DNA from: Schlegelella aquatica
Lineage (GTDB): Bacteria; Pseudomonadota; Gammaproteobacteria; Burkholderiales; Burkholderiaceae_C
Direction: 5' to 3'
Length of the DNA stretch: 64,000 bases
Assembly: GCF_026013905.1 (NCBI RefSeq)
Contig: NZ_CP110257.1
Span: forward strand, 1,240,001 to 1,304,000
In this document: piece by piece, positions 9,470 through 17,972 of the stretch
Layout of the letters: each line of letters opens with the position of its first letter
Position numbering within the stretch: position 1 is the stretch's first letter
The notes under the pieces: model-generated
What the model was told of the DNA's origin: nothing
The model's input: only the letters and a program-made list of their open reading frames with translations
Database searches by the model: none
Made by a program: the position numbers and the translations under genes

Positions 9470-10249
9470 TCAACGCTTGCGGAAGACCAGATCCCACACC
9501 CCGTGGCCGAGCTTCAGGCCCCGGTTCTCGAACTTGGTGAGGGGACGGTACTCCGGGCGGGGCGCGTAGCCCTCGGCCGTGTTCTCGAGCAGCGGCTCGG
9601 CCGACAGTACGTCGAGCATCTGTTCGGCATAGGGCTGCCAATCGGTCGCGCAGTGGATGTAGCCGCCCGGCGCCAAGCGGCTCGCCACGAGTGCGACGAA
9701 GGGGGGCTGGATCAGCCGCCGCTTGTGGTGCCGCTTCTTGTGCCACGGGTCGGGGAAGAAGATGTGCACGCCGGCGAGCGAGCCGGGTGCCACCATCTGT
9801 TCCAGCACCTCCACCGCGTCGTGACGGATGATGCGCACGTTCGACAACCCCCGCTCGCCGATGCGCTTGAGCAGGGCGCCGACGCCCGGCTCGTGCACCT
9901 CGCAGCCGATGAAGTCGTCCTCGGGGCGGCGGGCCGCGATCTCCGCCGTCGCTTCGCCCATTCCGAAGCCGATCTCGAGGATGGTGGGCGCGCTGCGCCC
10001 GAAAAGCGCCACGGGATCGAGCAGCCGGCCCGGCTCGTAGGGCACCAGGAACCGGGGCCCCAGCGTCTCGATGGCGCGGGCCTGGCCCTCGGTGGTGCGG
10101 CCTGCGCGCATCACATAGCTGCGAACCGAGCGGGGATGGGGGACGCCGGCCGGGACGCCGGCCGCTGCCGGCACCTGTGCGCCATCCTGCGGGCGCCCCG
10201 CGCCCGAGACGTCCTCGCTGCCCTGCGGCTGGTGCCCGGAGCCGCTCAT
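9470..10249 (-). CDS. trmB: tRNA (guanine-N7-)-methyltransferase
   Basis: A 259-residue methyltransferase that places m7G46 in the variable loop of tRNAs using S-adenosylmethionine. The SAM motif is [16 protein letters not shown] and the family sequence [16 protein letters not shown] follows. The first 40 or so residues (Gly/Pro/Ala-rich) form an extension longer than E. coli TrmB, so an internal start is possible. Its ATG overlaps the stop of the upstream speDE gene as ATGA (10246-10249), placing the two in one transcript. It converges with uppP. Confidence 0.93.
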   Translation of the reverse strand: MSGSGHQPQGSEDVSGAGRPQDGAQVPAAAGVPAGVPHPRSVRSYVMRAGRTTEGQARAIETLGPRFLVPYEPGRLLDPVALFGRSAPTILEIGFGMGEATAEIAARRPEDDFIGCEVHEPGVGALLKRIGERGLSNVRIIRHDAVEVLEQMVAPGSLAGVHIFFPDPWHKKRHHKRRLIQPPFVALVASRLAPGGYIHCATDWQPYAEQMLDVLSAEPLLENTAEGYAPRPEYRPLTKFENRGLKLGHGVWDLVFRKR

Positions 10250-11499
10250 CCTTGCACCAGCTCGCGGTAGTAGTTGGGCAGGGCGAAGAGGGCGCGGTGC
10301 ACGTCGCCGTTGTAGTACTTCAGGTCGCGGATGCCGCGGCTCGCCAGGCGCCGCTCGACTTCTGCCGGTTCGAGCGAGAGCGGGTCCAGCGCGTCGGACG
10401 CGCAGGCCATGCCCCAGTACGTGCCGTACAGCGGCACGTACAGACCGAAGGGCCGCACGATCGAGAACACGCTCGTGAGCGAGGAGGTCAGTTGCTGCAC
10501 GCGAGCGGGTGTGAAGATGGGCGAGCTGATGTGCAAGGTGATCGCCCCGCCCGGACGCAGGAGCTGCTTGACTTGCGCGAAGAACTCTCGCGTGTACAGC
10601 TGCTGCGCCGGCGTGTCCGGGTCGGTGAGGTCCAGGACGATCAGGTCGAAACGCTCGCCGTCCGCCCGCGCGGCCTGCTCGGCCACGAACTGCGCTCCGT
10701 CGCCGAGGCGCAGCGCCACACGCGGGTCGTCGAGGGCCCCCTGGTGGATCGACTGCAGGTGCTTGCGCGACATCTCCACCACGTCGCCATCGAGTTCGGC
10801 GAGCACGAGCCTGCCGACCGAGGGGTGCTTGAGCATTTCCTCCGCCGTGCCGCCGTCTCCGCCGCCGACGACCAGCACCGAGCGCGGCTGCTCATGCGTG
10901 ATCGCGGCCACGTGCACCATGGGCTCGTGGTAGAAGAACTCGTCGCGCTCCGAGGTCATGTAGCGGCCGTCCAGCCGCAGCAGGCGGCCCCACTGGGGCG
11001 TCTCGAACACCTCGAGCTGCTGGTAGCGGGTGCGCATCGTCTCGAGCCGGCGCGCAGCCTGGAAGCCGAAGGCGCTGTGGTCGTTGAGCCACTCGAGCAG
11101 CAGTTCGTCCGAACGCGTCTCAGGGTCCTTGGAGCCGCGCAAGATGCGGTTGGTGATGCGCTGCGCCGGGGCGAAGGTCGACATCAAGTCGTTGAGCAGC
11201 CGCTCGGCCTTCGAGGAGTTGTCGGTCGAGAAGTTGCACACGTAGACGTCCAGCGTCACGCCGGCGCGCTCCGGCCAGGTGTGCACGGCCAGATGCGACT
11301 CCGCCAGCAGCACGGCCCCGGTCACGCCGCCGGGCTGGCCCTGCCATTCGGGAAACGTGTGGTACTTCTCGTCGACCAGCGTGAGCCCGGACGCCTGCAC
11401 GGCGCTGCGGCACACATCCGCCAGCGTCGCGGCATCGGTCATCAATGCCGCCTCGCACTGGCATCCATACAGATCAGCGGTGAGGTGCAATCCCTGCAT
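10246..11499 (-). CDS. speE: Fused S-adenosylmethionine decarboxylase / spermidine synthase
   Basis: A 417-residue two-domain protein. Residues 1 to about 115 are a bacterial pyruvoyl-type AdoMet decarboxylase (SpeD/SpeH). The self-cleavage site is visible in [13 protein letters not shown]: cleavage between Glu67 and Ser68 would turn Ser68 into the pyruvoyl cofactor. From about residue 150 the chain is a spermidine synthase with SAM-site motif [16 protein letters not shown] and substrate-loop sequence [18 protein letters not shown]. Together they make decarboxylated AdoMet and transfer aminopropyl groups to putrescine. The start at 11497-11499 gives [13 protein letters not shown], the usual SpeD start. 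The fusion means autocleavage should release an N-terminal beta chain and leave the alpha part joined to SpeE. Confidence 0.9.
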   Translation of the reverse strand: MQGLHLTADLYGCQCEAALMTDAATLADVCRSAVQASGLTLVDEKYHTFPEWQGQPGGVTGAVLLAESHLAVHTWPERAGVTLDVYVCNFSTDNSSKAERLLNDLMSTFAPAQRITNRILRGSKDPETRSDELLLEWLNDHSAFGFQAARRLETMRTRYQQLEVFETPQWGRLLRLDGRYMTSERDEFFYHEPMVHVAAITHEQPRSVLVVGGGDGGTAEEMLKHPSVGRLVLAELDGDVVEMSRKHLQSIHQGALDDPRVALRLGDGAQFVAEQAARADGERFDLIVLDLTDPDTPAQQLYTREFFAQVKQLLRPGGAITLHISSPIFTPARVQQLTSSLTSVFSIVRPFGLYVPLYGTYWGMACASDALDPLSLEPAEVERRLASRGIRDLKYYNGDVHRALFALPNYYRELVQG

Positions 11500-11651
11500 A
11501 CGACCCCCTTGTCCTCGGCTTCCTCGCCCCGACCCCTTGGCGTGACGGCGCACGCCCGTGCGGGACCCTGGAAAGGTGGCGGTGCCCTTGCGGCACCAAA
11601 AAACGCAAGATTTTACCGAACGGTGGGCGCCGGCCGGCGCGGCGGGGCCAC

Positions 11652-11683
11652 AGGCAAAACAAAGGGCCGCTGAAGTGCGGCCC
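11652..11683 (-). terminator. Rho-independent terminator after tRNA-Gly
   Basis: GGGCCGC (11664-11670) and GCGGCCC (11677-11683) form a 7-bp stem with a 6-nt loop. On the minus strand the stem is followed by a T-rich run (complement of AGGCAAAACAAA, 11652-11663). It lies 8 bp past the 3' end of the tRNA. Confidence 0.75.
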
Positions 11684-11690
11684 TGGGATC

Positions 11691-11764
11691 TGGAGCGGGT
11701 GATGGGAATCGAACCCACGCTATCGGCTTGGGAAGCCGAAGTTCTACCATTGAACTACACCCGC
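11691..11764 (-). tRNA. tRNA-Gly (anticodon CCC)
   Basis: On the minus strand the 7-bp acceptor stem GCGGGTG/CACCCGC pairs perfectly. The D arm, a 5-bp anticodon stem (TCGGC/GCCGA), the loop TTCCCAA with anticodon CCC, and a T arm with TTCGATT are all present. The 3' CCA is encoded (TGG at 11691-11693 on the plus strand). It decodes GGG glycine codons. Confidence 0.95.
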
Positions 11765-11902
11765 GTCGTTCCGCATTCTAGCGCGCCTGCGGCCGATCTT
11801 CACGCCCCGGCGGCCCGGCACGTCCGTTGCCGCGAAAGGGGTAGACAAGCCAGCGACCGGGCGGCCCCACCCGCCCGTGAAGGAACGGAAAGGAGAACGG
11901 TG

Positions 11903-12502
11903 ATGCGAAATCTGACGTCGACCCTCCTCGGAGTCGCCGCAGGGGCTGCCGCGATGTACTACCTGGACCCGGAGATGGGACGCCGGCGGCGTGCGATGGT
12001 GCGCGACAAGTTCGTCTCGGCGTCGCACGACCTGGGCGACCTCGCCGAGGCCCGCAGCAAGCGACTGGGCGACCGGCTGAAGGGTTGGATCGCCCACACG
12101 CGCTCGCAACTCACCGGCACTGCGCGGCCCCACAGCGATGCACAGCTGTGCGAGCGCATCCGGGCTCAGTTGGGCCGCCTGGTCACGCACCCCGGTGCGA
12201 TCCACGTGGACGCGACCGAGGGACGCGTGTGTCTGCGCGGCCACGTGTTGCAGCACGAAGTCGACGGGCTCCTGTCGGCCGTGTCCGCGATGCAAGGGGT
12301 GCACGCGGTGGACAACCAACTCTCGGTGCACGCATCCCCGCAGGGGATTCCCGAGTTGCAGGGGACGCACCGCCTCCAGGGCGAACCGGCGCGGCACCGC
12401 CCCGTCTTGCCGATGATCGCGCTGGCCGCACCCGTCGCGGTGGCTTGGCTCGCGGCACGCCGAGGCGCGCAACACGCGCGCTCGCACGTCCACGGGATGT
12501 GA
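11903..12502 (+). CDS. BON-domain protein with N-terminal membrane anchor
   Basis: A 199-residue protein of unknown function. It begins with a glycine/alanine-rich hydrophobic stretch (LLGVAAGAAAMYYLDPEMGRRRR), of the YtxH-like 'membrane anchor plus basic patch' type. A BON-like domain follows (about residues 80-145; IRAQLGRLVTHPGAIHVDA, VCLRGHVLQHEVDGLL, VHAVDNQL), and a second hydrophobic helix lies near the C-terminus (VLPMIALAAPVAVAWLAARR). BON domains are thought to contact membrane lipids, and homologues are often stress-induced. AAGGAG at about 11890-11895 supports the ATG at 11903. No clear operon partner. Confidence 0.75.
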   Translation: MRNLTSTLLGVAAGAAAMYYLDPEMGRRRRAMVRDKFVSASHDLGDLAEARSKRLGDRLKGWIAHTRSQLTGTARPHSDAQLCERIRAQLGRLVTHPGAIHVDATEGRVCLRGHVLQHEVDGLLSAVSAMQGVHAVDNQLSVHASPQGIPELQGTHRLQGEPARHRPVLPMIALAAPVAVAWLAARRGAQHARSHVHGM

Positions 12503-12526
12503 CAGGCGCCGAAGACGTCGAGACCT

Positions 12527-12558
12527 GGCGGCAGCAACTCGTTGGAACGGCTGCCGCC
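12527..12558. terminator. Hairpin between convergent genes
   Basis: GGCGGCAGC (12527-12535) and GCTGCCGCC (12550-12558) form a perfect 9-bp stem with a 14-nt loop in the short gap between the BON gene and the GST gene. It could end transcription from both sides, but there is no T-run, so this is tentative. Confidence 0.4.
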
Positions 12559-12575
12559 TGCGCCGCGGCCCTGGC

Positions 12576-13268
12576 TCACGCTGGACCGCACTGGCGCGAA
12601 AGCTGCCCGCGCAGGCGGCGCGCGAGAGCGCTCTGGCGTGCCAGCAGAAAGCCGCGCAGCAGCTCGGGATAGTCCGCTCGAACGGCATCCGCCACCGAAG
12701 GCCGGTTCGCCAGCGCCGAGCGCCACTGCGCCACCCTGGGCAGTCCCCTCCAGAAGCCGAAGTCGGCGATGGAATCGAAGACGTCGAAGTAGCGGAACAC
12801 CGGCCCGAACACCGCGTCGACGATGCTGAAAGCCTGTCCCGCAAAGTAGGGCCCCGATCCCAAGGCCTCCTCGAGCCGTTCGAGCCGAGCGCGGATCTCG
12901 CCCGCACGCCCCGCCAGGGCGGCCTCGTCCGCCGCGTTGTAGAACGCGCCGATCACGTTCAGCAGGGCCGAGCCGAACTCGACCCAGGAACGGTGCCGCG
13001 CCCGCTCCAGCGCGCTCAGCGGGTGCAGCCGGGGCCGAGCGGTTTCATCGAGGTATTCGCAGATCACGGCAGACTCGAAGATCGCCACGTCGCCGACCAG
13101 GAGCACGGGTGTCTTGCCCAGCGGCGAGACTTTCAGGAACCAGGACGGCTTGTCCGCGAGGTCGATGTCGCGTCGCTCGAAGGGCACGCCCTTTTCCGCC
13201 AGGACGATGGCCGCCCGCTGCACGTAAGGGCACAGTGCATGCGAGACCAGAACGAGCGGTGCGCTCAC
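12576..13268 (-). CDS. Glutathione S-transferase family protein
   Basis: A 230-residue cytosolic GST. The thioredoxin-like N-terminal domain has CPYVQRAAIVLAEKG (Cys13) and the glutathione-binding PVLLVGDVAIFESAVICEYL, where the Glu-Ser pair contacts gamma-glutamate. An all-helical C-terminal domain follows (about residues 90-225). The CPYV site is of the omega/beta-like cysteine type. The GTG at 13266-13268 overlaps the DoxX stop (GTGA), so it is the second gene of a doxX-gst pair, opposite a LysR regulator. Substrate unknown. Confidence 0.88.
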   Translation of the reverse strand: MSAPLVLVSHALCPYVQRAAIVLAEKGVPFERRDIDLADKPSWFLKVSPLGKTPVLLVGDVAIFESAVICEYLDETARPRLHPLSALERARHRSWVEFGSALLNVIGAFYNAADEAALAGRAGEIRARLERLEEALGSGPYFAGQAFSIVDAVFGPVFRYFDVFDSIADFGFWRGLPRVAQWRSALANRPSVADAVRADYPELLRGFLLARQSALARRLRGQLSRQCGPA

Positions 13269-13729
13269 TTGGCAAGCCCTCCGGCGCGCGGGGCCTCGCT
13301 CACCCGGCTCAGCTCCCGCAGCGGCACGAGCCATTCGCTGCGCTTGATCGCCGCCGCGCCGTCGCCGATCAGCCACAGCGCGATGGATGCGGCGATCAGG
13401 AACACCGGGTATTCCCAGCCGCCGCCCGGGCTCGTGTGAACCCAGCCGTTGGGCAGATGCACCCACGCCGCCGCGGCCATCACCGGCACCAGGGCCAGCG
13501 CCGCCTGTCGTGCGTACAGACCGAGCACCAGCGCGATGCCGCCCAGCAGTTCCGCCGCGAAGACGGGATAGGCCAAGAAGCCGGGAAAACCGACGCTGGC
13601 GAAGAACTGCGCCGTGCCCGGCAGCGTGAACACCAGCAGCTTGAGCAGTGCATGTGCGATCCACATGACACCGAGGCTGACCCGCAGCAGGGCAATGCCG
13701 AGCTGTGCGGACGACGAGGAAGGGTTCAT
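13265..13729 (-). CDS. DoxX family membrane protein
   Basis: A 154-residue inner-membrane protein with four predicted helices (for example LGIALLRVSLGVMWIAHALL, AAELLGGIALVLGLY, AALALVPVMAAAAWVHL, PVFLIAASIALWLIG) and the DoxX-type HxxxK-like region near the first helix. The ATG at 13727-13729 has GGAG close upstream; a further in-frame ATG at 13762 is less likely. DoxX proteins are tied to quinone or redox-stress chemistry, for example with superoxide dismutase and SseA in mycobacteria. Here it is coupled to a glutathione S-transferase and divergent from a LysR regulator, which suggests a redox or thiol-stress unit. Confidence 0.85.
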   Translation of the reverse strand: MNPSSSSAQLGIALLRVSLGVMWIAHALLKLLVFTLPGTAQFFASVGFPGFLAYPVFAAELLGGIALVLGLYARQAALALVPVMAAAAWVHLPNGWVHTSPGGGWEYPVFLIAASIALWLIGDGAAAIKRSEWLVPLRELSRVSEAPRAGGLAK

Positions 13730-13807
13730 GAGCGACTCCGGTTCGTTGAGGAATGGAGGCACTCTAAGATTGCGTCACCGAAACAAAAATAGGCGCAGAG
13801 GCAAACG

Positions 13808-14692
13808 ATGGTTGCATCCACGCAATACCAAGTGACTCCCCGCGACCTCGACGTACTGCTCGCGCTGGTGCGCGGCGGCACGCTCGCCAGCGCCGGGGAA
13901 CGCCTCGGGGTGGACGCTTCCACGGTGTTCCGCTCGCTGCAGCGCATCGAGCGCGGCCTGGGGCGGGCGTTGTTCGAGCGCACGCGTTCCGGCTACGCCC
14001 CTGCCGAGCTGGCGCTGGAACTGGCGGGCCATGCCGAGCAGATGGAAGCAGCGCTCGAGGCCGCGCGTTCGTCTGCCGAGTCCACGCCGTCACAGGTTTC
14101 GGGCACGGTGCGCATCACCACGACCGACACGGTCTTGCACGGCCTCGTCGCGCCGGCCCTGCGCAGTCTGCGCACCGTGCACCCGCTCTTGGGCTTTGAA
14201 CTCCACACGGGCAACGAACTGGCGAGCCTGACCCGGCGCGACGCCGACATCGCCGTGCGGGCCACCAAGCGTCCGCCTCAACATCTGGTGGGCAAGCACA
14301 TCGGGCCCATCCGGGTCGCGCTGTATGCGGCCAAGCGAGGCGGTGTGCGCAAGTTCAGCGACGTGCAGGCCGGCAAGGCCGATTGGATCGCGCCCGACGA
14401 TGCCCTGCCGGATCATCCGTCGGTCGTCTGGCGCAAACGCCACTTCCCCAAGGTGGTTCCGCGGTACCGCGTGAACAGCATCCTGTCGGTGCTGGAACTC
14501 GTGGCGCTGGGGCTGGGCGTCGGCGTCGTGCCGCTGTTTCTTGCCGAGGGGCGCCGCGACGTCGTCCGGCTGAGCGAACCGTTGGCCGAGTGCGAGACCG
14601 ACCTCTGGCTGCTCACCCACCCCGAATCCCGCCACCTGCGCCGCGTCGGCGCGGTCTACGGGCATCTGGCCAAGACGCTGAACCTGCCGTAG
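13808..14692 (+). CDS. LysR-family transcriptional regulator
   Basis: A 294-residue regulator with an N-terminal winged helix-turn-helix (RGGTLASAGERLGVDASTVF, about residues 22-41) and a periplasmic-binding-protein-like effector domain (about 95-290). It is transcribed away from doxX-gst with a gap of 78 bp between start codons, the classic arrangement for a LysR protein that controls the divergent operon. AT-rich sequence around 13765-13800 lies in the gap and would hold both promoters. The effector is unknown. Confidence 0.9.
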   Translation: MVASTQYQVTPRDLDVLLALVRGGTLASAGERLGVDASTVFRSLQRIERGLGRALFERTRSGYAPAELALELAGHAEQMEAALEAARSSAESTPSQVSGTVRITTTDTVLHGLVAPALRSLRTVHPLLGFELHTGNELASLTRRDADIAVRATKRPPQHLVGKHIGPIRVALYAAKRGGVRKFSDVQAGKADWIAPDDALPDHPSVVWRKRHFPKVVPRYRVNSILSVLELVALGLGVGVVPLFLAEGRRDVVRLSEPLAECETDLWLLTHPESRHLRRVGAVYGHLAKTLNLP

Positions 14693-14754
14693 GGCCCGGC
14701 CCGCCATCCATGCAGACCGGTCACCGAACCCCACGGGGTGTCGCCGAACCCGGA

Positions 14755-14786
14755 AACGAAAACGCCCAACCGATAGAGGTTGGGCG
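14755..14786 (-). terminator. Rho-independent terminator after tRNA-Ala
   Basis: CGCCCAACC (14763-14771) and GGTTGGGCG (14778-14786) form a perfect 9-bp stem with a 6-nt loop. On the minus strand it is followed by TTTTCGTT. It sits 13 bp past the tRNA 3' end. Confidence 0.85.
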
Positions 14787-14799
14787 TGTGGGATTCTGG

Positions 14800-14875
<76 letters not shown>

Positions 14876-15000
14876 AAGAGCCCTCCACTATAGCAGAAAT
14901 CGGTGTGATGGTGTGGGGCCATAGCGCGAAGGGGTGCGAAGCCGCCTCGATCTCGCTGGCTACCGCTGCTGCCGGGGCACGGCTCTCGTCTGTCGGCGGG

Positions 15001-15873
15001 TCATCGAAGCGGGCTGTTGCGTCGGGCGAGTTCGCAGAAGAGGGCGCTGTGATCCAGATCGGCAAAGCCATGCTCGCTGGCGCTGGCGTACAGCTGCTCG
15101 AACAGTCTCGTGATGGGCGCGTCGATGCCGAGTTCGGCCGCGGTGTCGAGCGCGTTGCGCATGTCCTTGAGCTGCACGGAAAGCGCCGCGCGCTTGGCGA
15201 AGTCTTGCTCGACGATGCGTTGGCCGTGCACCTCCAGGATGCGGCTTTCCGCGAAGCCGCCCCGAATGGCCTCGCGCACCTTGGCCATGTCGGCGCCGCC
15301 TCGGGCGGCCAGCAGCAAGGCCTCGCTGATCGCGCCGATGGTGATGCCGACGATCATCTGGTTGGCGAGCTTGGCCAGCTGCCCTGCGCCGTGGGGGCCG
15401 ACGTGCGTGGCGCGGCCCAACGGAGCGAAGAGCGGCCGGGCCCGTTCGAAGTCCTGGGCGGTCCCGCCGGCCATGATGGCGAGGGTGCCCGCTTCGGCGC
15501 CGACGGTGCCGCCGGAGACGGGCGCGTCGAGGTGGGCGATGCCGCGCTCGGCCAGCCGCCGCGCGTGTTCACGTGCTTGTGAGGGCTTGATCGAGCTCAT
15601 GTCGATCACCAGTGCGCCAGGCCGCAGGGCGTCGGCCACGCCGAGGTCGAACAGCACGTGCTCGACGGCCTCGCCGTGCTCGAGCATCGTGATCACCACT
15701 TCGGCATCGCGCACCGCGTCGGCCGCGGTGTCGACGACACGCGCGCCGTGGGGGGCGAGCTGTTCGGCTTTGGCGCGCGTGCGGTTCCAGACGGTGAGGG
15801 GCCAACCGGCTTCGCGCAGGCGCCGGCCCATGGGCCGGCCCATGAGGCCGGCACCGAGGAGGGTGACTTGCAT
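15001..15873 (-). CDS. NAD(P)-dependent beta-hydroxyacid dehydrogenase (HIBADH/GarR family)
   Basis: A 290-residue oxidoreductase. It has an N-terminal Rossmann fold with LLGAGLMGRPMGRRL, the substrate-binding loop DAPVSGGTVGAEAGTL (about residues 117-132) and the catalytic-lysine region GAGQLAKLANQMIVG. The all-helical C-terminal domain completes the dimer in this family. Members reduce tartronate semialdehyde, 3-hydroxyisobutyrate or related acids, and the exact substrate cannot be told here. The ATG at 15871-15873 (MQVTLLGAGLMG) is placed correctly for the dinucleotide fold; a longer reading adds unrelated residues. Confidence 0.88.
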   Translation of the reverse strand: MQVTLLGAGLMGRPMGRRLREAGWPLTVWNRTRAKAEQLAPHGARVVDTAADAVRDAEVVITMLEHGEAVEHVLFDLGVADALRPGALVIDMSSIKPSQAREHARRLAERGIAHLDAPVSGGTVGAEAGTLAIMAGGTAQDFERARPLFAPLGRATHVGPHGAGQLAKLANQMIVGITIGAISEALLLAARGGADMAKVREAIRGGFAESRILEVHGQRIVEQDFAKRAALSVQLKDMRNALDTAAELGIDAPITRLFEQLYASASEHGFADLDHSALFCELARRNSPLR

Positions 15874-16130
15874 GGCGACGATCTCCGTGCACGGGGGCTG
15901 GGCCGAGTATAGGAAGCGGGAGCACCGAAAGCGAAAGGGCGGCAGGCAGCTCCCCATCTACTGCCGATGACCAGACCGTGCCGTGATGGTTTGAGAGGGA
16001 TCAAGGCGGCGATGTGCGAGAGGCGACGTCTGGTGCTGCGCATGAGCCGGGGCGACTTATGATCAGCCCGTGGCTCGGCGCACAGCCGCTGGAGCTCGCG
16101 CGACGTCACCCCCAGGCACAAGGAGCAGCG

Positions 16131-16679
16131 ATGAAAACCGTGGGCGACCGGCTGGAACCCTTCTCGGTGGTCGGCGTGAAGCCGGGCTTCAACCATCATG
16201 AGGAGGGCGGGCATTCCGCTTTCGAGGCGATCACCGAGGAGTCCTTCCCGGGCAAGTGGAAGATCCTCTACTTCTATCCGAAGGACTTCACTTTCGTCTG
16301 CCCGACGGAGATCGTCGGCTTCGCGAGGCTGGTGAAGGACTTCGCGGACCGCGACGCGGTGCTGCTGGGCGGCTCGACGGACAACGAGTTCTGCAAGCTG
16401 GCCTGGCGCCGGGAGCACAAGGACCTGAATTCGTTGAACCACTACCAGTTCGCCGACACGACCGGGGCGTTGGTCGATCAGCTCGGCGTGCGCGACCGGG
16501 AGTCTGGCGTGGCGTTGCGAGCCACCTTCATCATCGACCCGGACAATGTCATTCAGCACGTCTCGGTGAACAACCTCAACGTCGGCCGCTCGCCGGAGGA
16601 GATCCTGCGCATCCTCGACGGCCTGCAGACGGACGAGTTGTGTCCGTGCAATCGCAGCGTGGGCGGCGCCACGCTTTGA
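16131..16679 (+). CDS. Peroxiredoxin (AhpC/TSA family)
   Basis: A 182-residue thiol peroxidase that reduces H2O2 and organic peroxides. The peroxidatic cysteine lies in DFTFVCPTE (about residue 60), and a C-terminal CPCN motif near residue 172 holds a candidate resolving cysteine, as in AhpC-type 2-Cys enzymes. The ATG at 16131 has AAGGAG just upstream. No AhpD or AhpF partner is adjacent, so the reductant is not evident. The gene is divergent from the reductase at 15001-15873, with a 257-bp gap, and is followed by a terminator. Confidence 0.92.
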   Translation: MKTVGDRLEPFSVVGVKPGFNHHEEGGHSAFEAITEESFPGKWKILYFYPKDFTFVCPTEIVGFARLVKDFADRDAVLLGGSTDNEFCKLAWRREHKDLNSLNHYQFADTTGALVDQLGVRDRESGVALRATFIIDPDNVIQHVSVNNLNVGRSPEEILRILDGLQTDELCPCNRSVGGATL

Positions 16680-16691
16680 TCTTCCCTTGAA

Positions 16692-16717
16692 GGCCCGCGC
16701 CCCGCGGGCCTCCTTTC
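16692..16717 (+). terminator. Rho-independent terminator after peroxiredoxin
   Basis: GGCCCGC (16692-16698) and GCGGGCC (16704-16710) with a 5-nt loop, followed by TCCTTTC, 13 bp after the stop codon and between convergent genes. Confidence 0.7.
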
Positions 16718-16734
16718 TGCGCCTGCGCGACGGC

Positions 16735-17502
16735 TCAGCCTCGCAAGGCGTCCTGCATCGTCGGCTCGTCCCAGCTCCATCCTGCCCGGTCGAACAAGGC
16801 TTGCCAGTCGTGGCCCAGCGGCGCGACGAGTTCGAGTTCGTGACTCCGGCCCGGGTGGGTCAGGCTCAGACGGTGTGCATGCAGCCACAGACGTTGCAGG
16901 CCGAGCTCGGCGGCCCACCAGCGGTTGTGCACGCCCTTGCCGTAGGTGGAGTCGCCGATCAGCGGATGGCCCAGGTGCTTGAAGTGGCGACGGATCTGGT
17001 GCTGACGCCCGGTGAGCGGCTCCACGTGCACCAGCGCATACCGGCTGGTGGGGTGCGGCCCGAGGACGACGGGCTCCTCGCGTCGCGCGAGCCGGCGCCA
17101 GTGCGTGATGGCGGGCTGGGGCTGGGTCGCACGCCCGCGGTCGTCTCGGGGCGGAGCGGGGTCCAGCCGCCTGAGCGCATGGTCGAGCGTGCCGCTTTCC
17201 GGGGGCCAACCGCGCACCAGCGCCAGGTACTGCTTGCGCACGCGGCCCTCTTCGAACTGCAGGCCGAGAGCGCGGGCCACCGGTGCCGTGAAGGCGAACA
17301 CCAGCACGCCCGAGGTGCCGCGGTCCAGCCGGTGCACCGGGTACACGTAGCGGCCGCAGTGGTCGCGCACCCATTGCAGCGCGGCGGGCTCGTGGGCCGG
17401 CATTTCCGGGGAGCGATGCACGGCCAGTCCCGGCGGCTTGCACACGGCGACGAGCCATTCGTCCGCGTAGAGCAGGAGCGGGGTGGAGGGCTCGGGGGTC
17501 AT
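16735..17502 (-). CDS. truC: RluA-family pseudouridine synthase (TruC-like)
   Basis: A 255-residue pseudouridine synthase. The catalytic aspartate is in the RluA motif HRLDRGTSGVLVFA (about residues 57-70), and later family motifs GRQHQIRRHFKHLGHPLIGD and LWLHAHRLSLTHP are clear. No S4 domain is seen, so it fits TruC, which modifies U65 of tRNAs, or a related tRNA/rRNA enzyme. Its ATG (17500-17502) overlaps the stop of the upstream YchJ gene as ATGA, the same YchJ/TruC pairing seen in other betaproteobacteria. Confidence 0.88.
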   Translation of the reverse strand: MTPEPSTPLLLYADEWLVAVCKPPGLAVHRSPEMPAHEPAALQWVRDHCGRYVYPVHRLDRGTSGVLVFAFTAPVARALGLQFEEGRVRKQYLALVRGWPPESGTLDHALRRLDPAPPRDDRGRATQPQPAITHWRRLARREEPVVLGPHPTSRYALVHVEPLTGRQHQIRRHFKHLGHPLIGDSTYGKGVHNRWWAAELGLQRLWLHAHRLSLTHPGRSHELELVAPLGHDWQALFDRAGWSWDEPTMQDALRG

Positions 17503-17909
17503 GCGCGGATGTCGCCGTCCACGTAGTACCAGCGGCCGTGCTCGCGCACGAAGCGGCTCGTCTCGTGCAGGCGGTGCGCCCGGCCGCCCAGCTTGCTGCG
17601 CGCGACGAACTCCACCACCGCACGGTCTTCGCTGGTGACTTCGTGGCGCCGCACCTCGAGCCCCAGCCAGCGCAAGCCGGGCGGGTCGGGCTCGAGTGCG
17701 GCGGGGCGCGTGCCGGGGTGCCAGGTGTCGAGCAGGTAGTCGGCAAGGCCCAGCACGTAAGCCGAGTAGCGCGAGCGCATCAGCGCCTCGGCGTCCGGTG
17801 CCTGCAGGTGCTCGGCGCCTCGGTGCCAGCGGCCGCAGCACGCTGCATACAGGGCGCCCGAGCCGCAGGGGCAGGGGGTGACGGAGGGGGAGGCCAAAGA
17901 GCTTGTCAT
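17499..17909 (-). CDS. YchJ/UPF0225 family SEC-C protein
   Basis: A 136-residue protein. The N-terminal SEC-C zinc motif reads CPCGSGALYAACCGRWH (about residues 13-29), and the NTF2-like YchJ domain follows, with MRSRYSAYVLGLADYLLDTWHP and a C-terminal WYYVDGDI. SEC-C motifs bind zinc and often mediate contact with the translation or secretion machinery. The molecular role of YchJ is not established. First gene of a two-gene unit with truC. Confidence 0.88.
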   Translation of the reverse strand: MTSSLASPSVTPCPCGSGALYAACCGRWHRGAEHLQAPDAEALMRSRYSAYVLGLADYLLDTWHPGTRPAALEPDPPGLRWLGLEVRRHEVTSEDRAVVEFVARSKLGGRAHRLHETSRFVREHGRWYYVDGDIRA

Positions 17910-17972
17910 GAGCTTCGATTCTCGCGCGTGGCTCTGATAACCTTGCGGCCGCCGATTCTTGCCTCGCGCGCC

